Below, in pieces: positions 60,700 to 64,000 of a stretch of 64,000 nt of DNA. Each line of letters starts with the position of its first letter. Position 1 is the first letter of the stretch. Source of the stretch: Pseudomonas baltica (GTDB taxonomy: Bacteria > Pseudomonadota > Gammaproteobacteria > Pseudomonadales > Pseudomonadaceae); NCBI RefSeq assembly GCF_014235765.1, contig NZ_JACMYH010000001.1, positions 620,001 through 684,000 on the forward strand. Reading direction: 5' to 3'. Under the pieces are notes generated by a model. The model did no database searches. It had not been told where the DNA came from and saw only the letters and a program-made list of their open reading frames with translations. Position numbers and translations under genes: made by a program.

Positions 60700-62199
60700 T
60701 CAGCCGCGAGTGCGCGGCAGTGCCAATTGCAGCAACCTGGATTCCTGCGCCTGCTCGCGCAGCACTTCGCCGGTCAACGCACCTTCACTCATGACCAGGA
60801 TTCGATCGCTGATGCCGATCACTTCCATCAGGTCGCTGGACACGACGATCACCGCGATACCATCGGCGGCCAGGCCGTGAATGATCTGGTAGATCTCGGC
60901 CTTGGCACCGATGTCGATGCCTCGTGTGGGTTCGTCGAGCAACAGGACCTTCATCGGCATCGACAGCCAGCGACCGAGGATGGCCTTCTGCTGGTTGCCG
61001 CCGGAGAGGTACATGATCGGCTGCTCGGCGGACGGGGTCTTGATGTTCAGCGTCTTGATCTGGCGCGCGGCGTTCTCCTTTTCCCACGGGCCCTGCACCA
61101 GGCAGCCCAGGGTGAGGTGGCGGTCGCGGGCGCCGATGTTGATGTTTTCGGCCACGCTGGCCAGGGGTACGATGCCTTCCTTCTTGCGATCCTCGGGGCA
61201 CAATAGAATGCCCGCGGCGATGGCGTCGCGCGGGTTGGCCAGGGTCAGCGAACGCCCATCGAGGGTGAGGCTGCCTGCCTTGCTGGCGGCCAATCCGGAC
61301 AGCAGGCGCAACAGCTCGGTGCGGCCTGCGCCCACCAGCCCGAAGAAGCCCAGCACTTCACCCTTGGCGACGCTGAAACTGACCGCCTCGTGCAGGCCCG
61401 GCCCCAGCAGGCCATCGACGCGCAGTGCCTGGCCCTGATGAGGGCGAGGACGGTAGTTGTAGATGTCCTGGATATCGCGGCCGACCATGCAGGTCACCAG
61501 CTGGTCGTGGGTCAACTCGGCCATGTCGTCGAAAGTGCGCACGTAGCGACCATCCTTGAACACCGTGACGGCGTCGCAGATGCGGAATATCTCTTCCATG
61601 CGGTGGGAGACATAGAGGACCACCCTGCCCTCGTCGCGCAGCTTGGCAATGATCGTCATCAGCCGGTCGATTTCCCGTGCCGACAAGCTACTGGTCGGCT
61701 CGTCGAAGGCGATCACATGGGCATTGCGCGACATCGCCTTGGCAATCTCGACCAACTGCCGCTGGCCCAGGGACAGACTGCCCAAGCGCTGGCGCGGATC
61801 GATCTCGTCGGCCAGACCGGCGAGCAGCTCGCCGGCACGGCGCAGCATGGCGCTGCGATCGATCAGGCCGAAACGCGCTGGCATGTGGCCCAGCAGCAGG
61901 TTTTCCGCCACGCTCATTTCCGGCACCAGGTGCAGCTCCTGGTGAATCACGGCCACGCCGCTGCCGATGCTTTCGGCAGCGGACTTGAACACCAGGCTCT
62001 GGCTGCCAATCTGCAGGCTGCCCGTGCTGGGCTGGTAGGCACCGCCCAGGATCTTCAACAAGGTGGACTTGCCGGCACCGTTTTCGCCCATCAGGGCATG
62101 CACGCTGCCCGGGCGAACTTCGAAGCTGATGTCCGACAGTGCGCGCACGCCCGGAAAATTCTTGCCGATACCGTTGAAACGCAATGACTCTACACGCAT
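60700..62199 (-). CDS. araG: Arabinose-type ABC transporter ATPase (double ATPase)
   Basis: 499 residues with two ABC domains. First: GENGAGKSTLLKILGG, LSLGQRQLVEIAKAM, VIAFDEPTSSLSA. Second: GLVGAGRTELLRLLSG (degenerate Walker A), LSGGNQQKAILGRWL, VLLLDEPTRGID. This is the RbsA/AraG layout. GGAG 8 bases before the ATG. Confidence 0.92.
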   Translation of the reverse strand: MRVESLRFNGIGKNFPGVRALSDISFEVRPGSVHALMGENGAGKSTLLKILGGAYQPSTGSLQIGSQSLVFKSAAESIGSGVAVIHQELHLVPEMSVAENLLLGHMPARFGLIDRSAMLRRAGELLAGLADEIDPRQRLGSLSLGQRQLVEIAKAMSRNAHVIAFDEPTSSLSAREIDRLMTIIAKLRDEGRVVLYVSHRMEEIFRICDAVTVFKDGRYVRTFDDMAELTHDQLVTCMVGRDIQDIYNYRPRPHQGQALRVDGLLGPGLHEAVSFSVAKGEVLGFFGLVGAGRTELLRLLSGLAASKAGSLTLDGRSLTLANPRDAIAAGILLCPEDRKKEGIVPLASVAENINIGARDRHLTLGCLVQGPWEKENAARQIKTLNIKTPSAEQPIMYLSGGNQQKAILGRWLSMPMKVLLLDEPTRGIDIGAKAEIYQIIHGLAADGIAVIVVSSDLMEVIGISDRILVMSEGALTGEVLREQAQESRLLQLALPRTRG

Positions 62200-62275
62200 G
62201 GATACAACTCCAGAGCAGGCATCACGGCACGCCGTGAAGAATCTGCCTCTGCCGGGGCAGAGGCCATGGGTCAGA

Positions 62276-63277
62276 TCAGTTCCACAAACCGATCTTTTCC
62301 AGTTCCTGCTTGAAGTTCTCGCGGGTGATCAGGGTCACGTCATCCATGGCGGTGTATTTGGGCGGCTCCTTGCCGGTGGTGACCCACTCGAACATCATGC
62401 TTGCCGTGTTGTAGCCCTCGGTATGGGGGCTGGGCAGCATGGAGCCGAAGAAGCCGCTGTTGGCTTTCTTCAGCTCGCCGATGGCATCGGTGCCGTTGAT
62501 GCCGATGCCGATCACGTTGGCTGCAGCGAACCCCGCACTTTCGGTGGCGCGCACGCCACCCAGCACGGTGTTGTCGTTCATGCCGCCGATGATCAGATTC
62601 TTGGCGCCTGACGGCAGCTTGACCAGCGTGGAGTTGGTAGCGTCCATGCTGCCGGGTACGTCGAGGGTCTTCTGCGCGGCGAACAGAATGTGCTCGGTCG
62701 GCAGGCCCGCAGCCTTCAGCGCCTTGACCGAGCCGTCGGTGCGCTTCTTGCCGGTATCCAGCTCGTTGTAGGTATTGATGATGGCGTAGGTGTCTTTCCA
62801 GTCCCAGCCACGCTTCTTGGCTTCGCCGGCCATGGCCATGCCCTGCTTCTCGCCGACTTCGAAGGCGGCCATGCCCAGGTACGGCACGTCCTCCATGAAG
62901 TTGCCCTTGGCATCGACGAAGCGATCGTCGACGGCCATTACTTTCATGTCATTGAGTTTGGCCTTGGCCACGATGGCCGGACCTAGCGCAACGTCAGGGG
63001 GGCAGATGACGAAGCCCTTGACCCCATTGGCGGCCAGGCTGTCGATAGCGGAAAGAGTTTTCTCGCCGTCGGGCACGGCGATCTTGATGACCTTGAAGCC
63101 TTTGTCCTTGCCGGCCTTCTCGGCAAAGGCCCACTCGGTCTGGAACCAGGGCTCTTCAGCCTGCTTGACCAGAAAACCGATCTTGACCTCTTCGGCCCAC
63201 GAAGCCGACGAGCCTGCGAACATCGCGGCGGTCAGGGCGGCACAGCACAGGGAACGGATCCCATGACGACTCAACAT
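62276..63277 (-). CDS. araF: Arabinose-type ABC transporter substrate-binding protein
   Basis: 333 residues with a signal peptide (CCAALTAAMFAGSSASWA). Mature EEVKIGFLVKQAEEPWFQTEWAFAEKAGKDKGF is near-identical in pattern to AraF, with the sugar-site segments NTYNELDTGKKRTDGS and GGMNDNTVLGGVRA. AAGGAG precedes the ATG. First gene of the araFGH operon. No arabinose catabolic gene is visible, so another aldose (galactose, fucose) could also be carried. Confidence 0.92.
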   Translation of the reverse strand: MLSRHGIRSLCCAALTAAMFAGSSASWAEEVKIGFLVKQAEEPWFQTEWAFAEKAGKDKGFKVIKIAVPDGEKTLSAIDSLAANGVKGFVICPPDVALGPAIVAKAKLNDMKVMAVDDRFVDAKGNFMEDVPYLGMAAFEVGEKQGMAMAGEAKKRGWDWKDTYAIINTYNELDTGKKRTDGSVKALKAAGLPTEHILFAAQKTLDVPGSMDATNSTLVKLPSGAKNLIIGGMNDNTVLGGVRATESAGFAAANVIGIGINGTDAIGELKKANSGFFGSMLPSPHTEGYNTASMMFEWVTTGKEPPKYTAMDDVTLITRENFKQELEKIGLWN

Positions 63278-63329
63278 AGCTAACTCCTTATTTTTATTGA
63301 ATAGCTACAGCGTCCAGCAACATCAGCGA

Positions 63330-63457
63330 ATAGTCATACCATATAACAGGATGGGCATTTGTAACGTAACGTCACGCTTGCGCCATCCACAGCGGCGTGT
63401 CGTAGATCCTGTCAGAAATGACACCACGAGTGATCTGGCAAATAGTATTACCATTTA
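63330..63457. promoter_or_regulatory. Two direct copies of an operator-like 16-mer before araF and the epimerase
   Basis: ATAGTCATACCATATA (63330-63345) and ATAGTATTACCATTTA (63442-63457) match at 13 of 16 bases and have the same direction. Each is itself an imperfect palindrome (ATAGT-N3-ACCAT). They lie in the divergent gap 63278-63569, one on each side, and are likely sites for the sugar-responsive regulator. Nothing else is recognised in the gap. Confidence 0.6.
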
Positions 63458-63569
63458 TTTTTACGGACGTCGAATTTCAGCTATACCTGCCAGTGCAGCC
63501 ACCGCCGGAGTCCGGTTGTCCAACCCCGGGATCCAGCCATTTCCTATAAAAAACTACGGAACGCCTTAC

Positions 63570-64000
63570 ATGCCTATTCATCAAAAACTGCTCAGCGCCA
63601 TTGGATTGACCCTCATGACTGCTTCCATCTCTGCCCATGCGGCAGGCTTGACTTCGACCCGCGAAAGCTTCGGCGCGCTGCCCGATGGCACGCCGCTGGA
63701 AAAGATCACCCTGAGCAACAGCCACGGTATGAAAGCTAGCATCATTACCTACGGCGCCACCTTGCAGGCGCTGCACGTACCCGACAAAAAAGGCCAGGTG
63801 GCGGATGTGGTGCTGGGCTTCGATGACGTGCAGGGCTACCAGGCCAATCCCACCGTGTATTTCGGCGCCACCATCGGCCGCTTCGGCAACCGCCTGGCCG
63901 GGGGCAAGTTCAGCCTGGACGGGCAGACCTATTCGGTACCGCTCAATGACAAGAGCAATGCCCTGCACGGCGGCACTCGAGGGTTCGACAAACACGTCTG
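63570..64000 (+). CDS. galM: Aldose 1-epimerase (mutarotase), secreted form, 3' truncated by the window
   Basis: The first 143 residues are visible. Signal peptide MPIHQKLLSAIGLTLMTASISAHA, then the galactose mutarotase start: ESFGALPDGTPLEKITLSN, MKASIITYGATLQALHVPD, VVLGFDDVQGYQANPTVYFGATIGRFGNRLAGGKF, and ALHGGTRGFDKHV with the first catalytic residues. Interconverts aldose anomers, here in the periplasm, which suits a transporter that binds one anomer. Divergent from araFGH. Confidence 0.9.
   Translation, partial: MPIHQKLLSAIGLTLMTASISAHAAGLTSTRESFGALPDGTPLEKITLSNSHGMKASIITYGATLQALHVPDKKGQVADVVLGFDDVQGYQANPTVYFGATIGRFGNRLAGGKFSLDGQTYSVPLNDKSNALHGGTRGFDKHV

Overview
The window is chromosomal DNA of a fluorescent Pseudomonas, most like the P. 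putida group. Evidence: high GC throughout; the ptxS-kguE-kguK-kguT locus with its TGAAACCGGTTTCA operators; gnuR/gnuK/gntP-type gluconate genes; Pseudomonas-restricted small families (DUF1654-, DUF1652-, DUF6388-like); and several families of REP palindromes, one lying beside a REP-associated tyrosine transposase (RAYT). There is no phage, plasmid, insertion-sequence or CRISPR signature.

Layout. 1-4.1 kb (+): the end of a stressosome-like signalling operon (RsbT-like switch kinase, ATPase/SpoIIE-type phosphatase, histidine kinase, hybrid kinase). 4.1-5.0 kb: tandem REPIN array and RAYT. 5.0-10.0 kb (-): two family-2 glycosyltransferases, a PQQ-type aldose dehydrogenase with a small secreted protein, a GFA-family zinc protein and an MFS permease. 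10.2-12.2 kb (+): MscS-type channel. 12.3-16.0 kb (-): TauD-like dioxygenase plus ABC importer, probably for organosulfur compounds. 16.2-17.2 kb (+): LexA-box-controlled DUF1654 + endonuclease I operon. 17.3-19.4 kb: SPOR lipoprotein, four tiny proteins, tRNA-Val with its promoter and terminator. 19.5-25.4 kb: PuuB-like oxidase, REPs, a C39-like lipoprotein lacking the usual nucleophile, TerC, NhaR and cytosine deaminase. 25.6-28.2 kb: a short orphan TpsA-like exoprotein.

28.3-37.2 kb: a GntR regulator divergent from serine-glyoxylate aminotransferase / MFS / hydroxypyruvate isomerase, then malic enzyme and a YdeP-like molybdoenzyme. An identical 16-bp palindrome (ATTTTGCATTCAAAAT) lies in both divergent control regions, suggesting one glyoxylate/hydroxypyruvate regulon. 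37.2-46.6 kb: LysR regulator and a nine-gene operon (polyamine/opine-type ABC importer, two DAO-type flavoproteins, [2Fe-2S] protein, HcnB/OoxA-like flavoprotein, RidA). This is the best candidate in the window for an uncharacterised catabolic system. 46.8-51.0 kb: 2-ketogluconate locus without kguD. 51.2-53.6 kb: DUF1652 protein and two glycosyltransferases. 54-56.1 kb: alcohol/aldehyde dehydrogenase and a divergent YqhC-like AraC regulator. 56.4-59.6 kb: gluconate regulator, kinase and permease with LacI-type operators. 59.7-64 kb: arabinose-type ABC importer (araFGH) and a divergent, truncated aldose 1-epimerase.

Taken together, the right half is a sugar-acid and aldose scavenging region (gluconate, 2-ketogluconate, aldoses) next to two-carbon/three-carbon hydroxyacid and amine/opine catabolism. 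Each module carries a local regulator or visible operators, and REP clusters sit between many of the transcription units. All functional calls come from reading sequence and family motifs; no database search was run.
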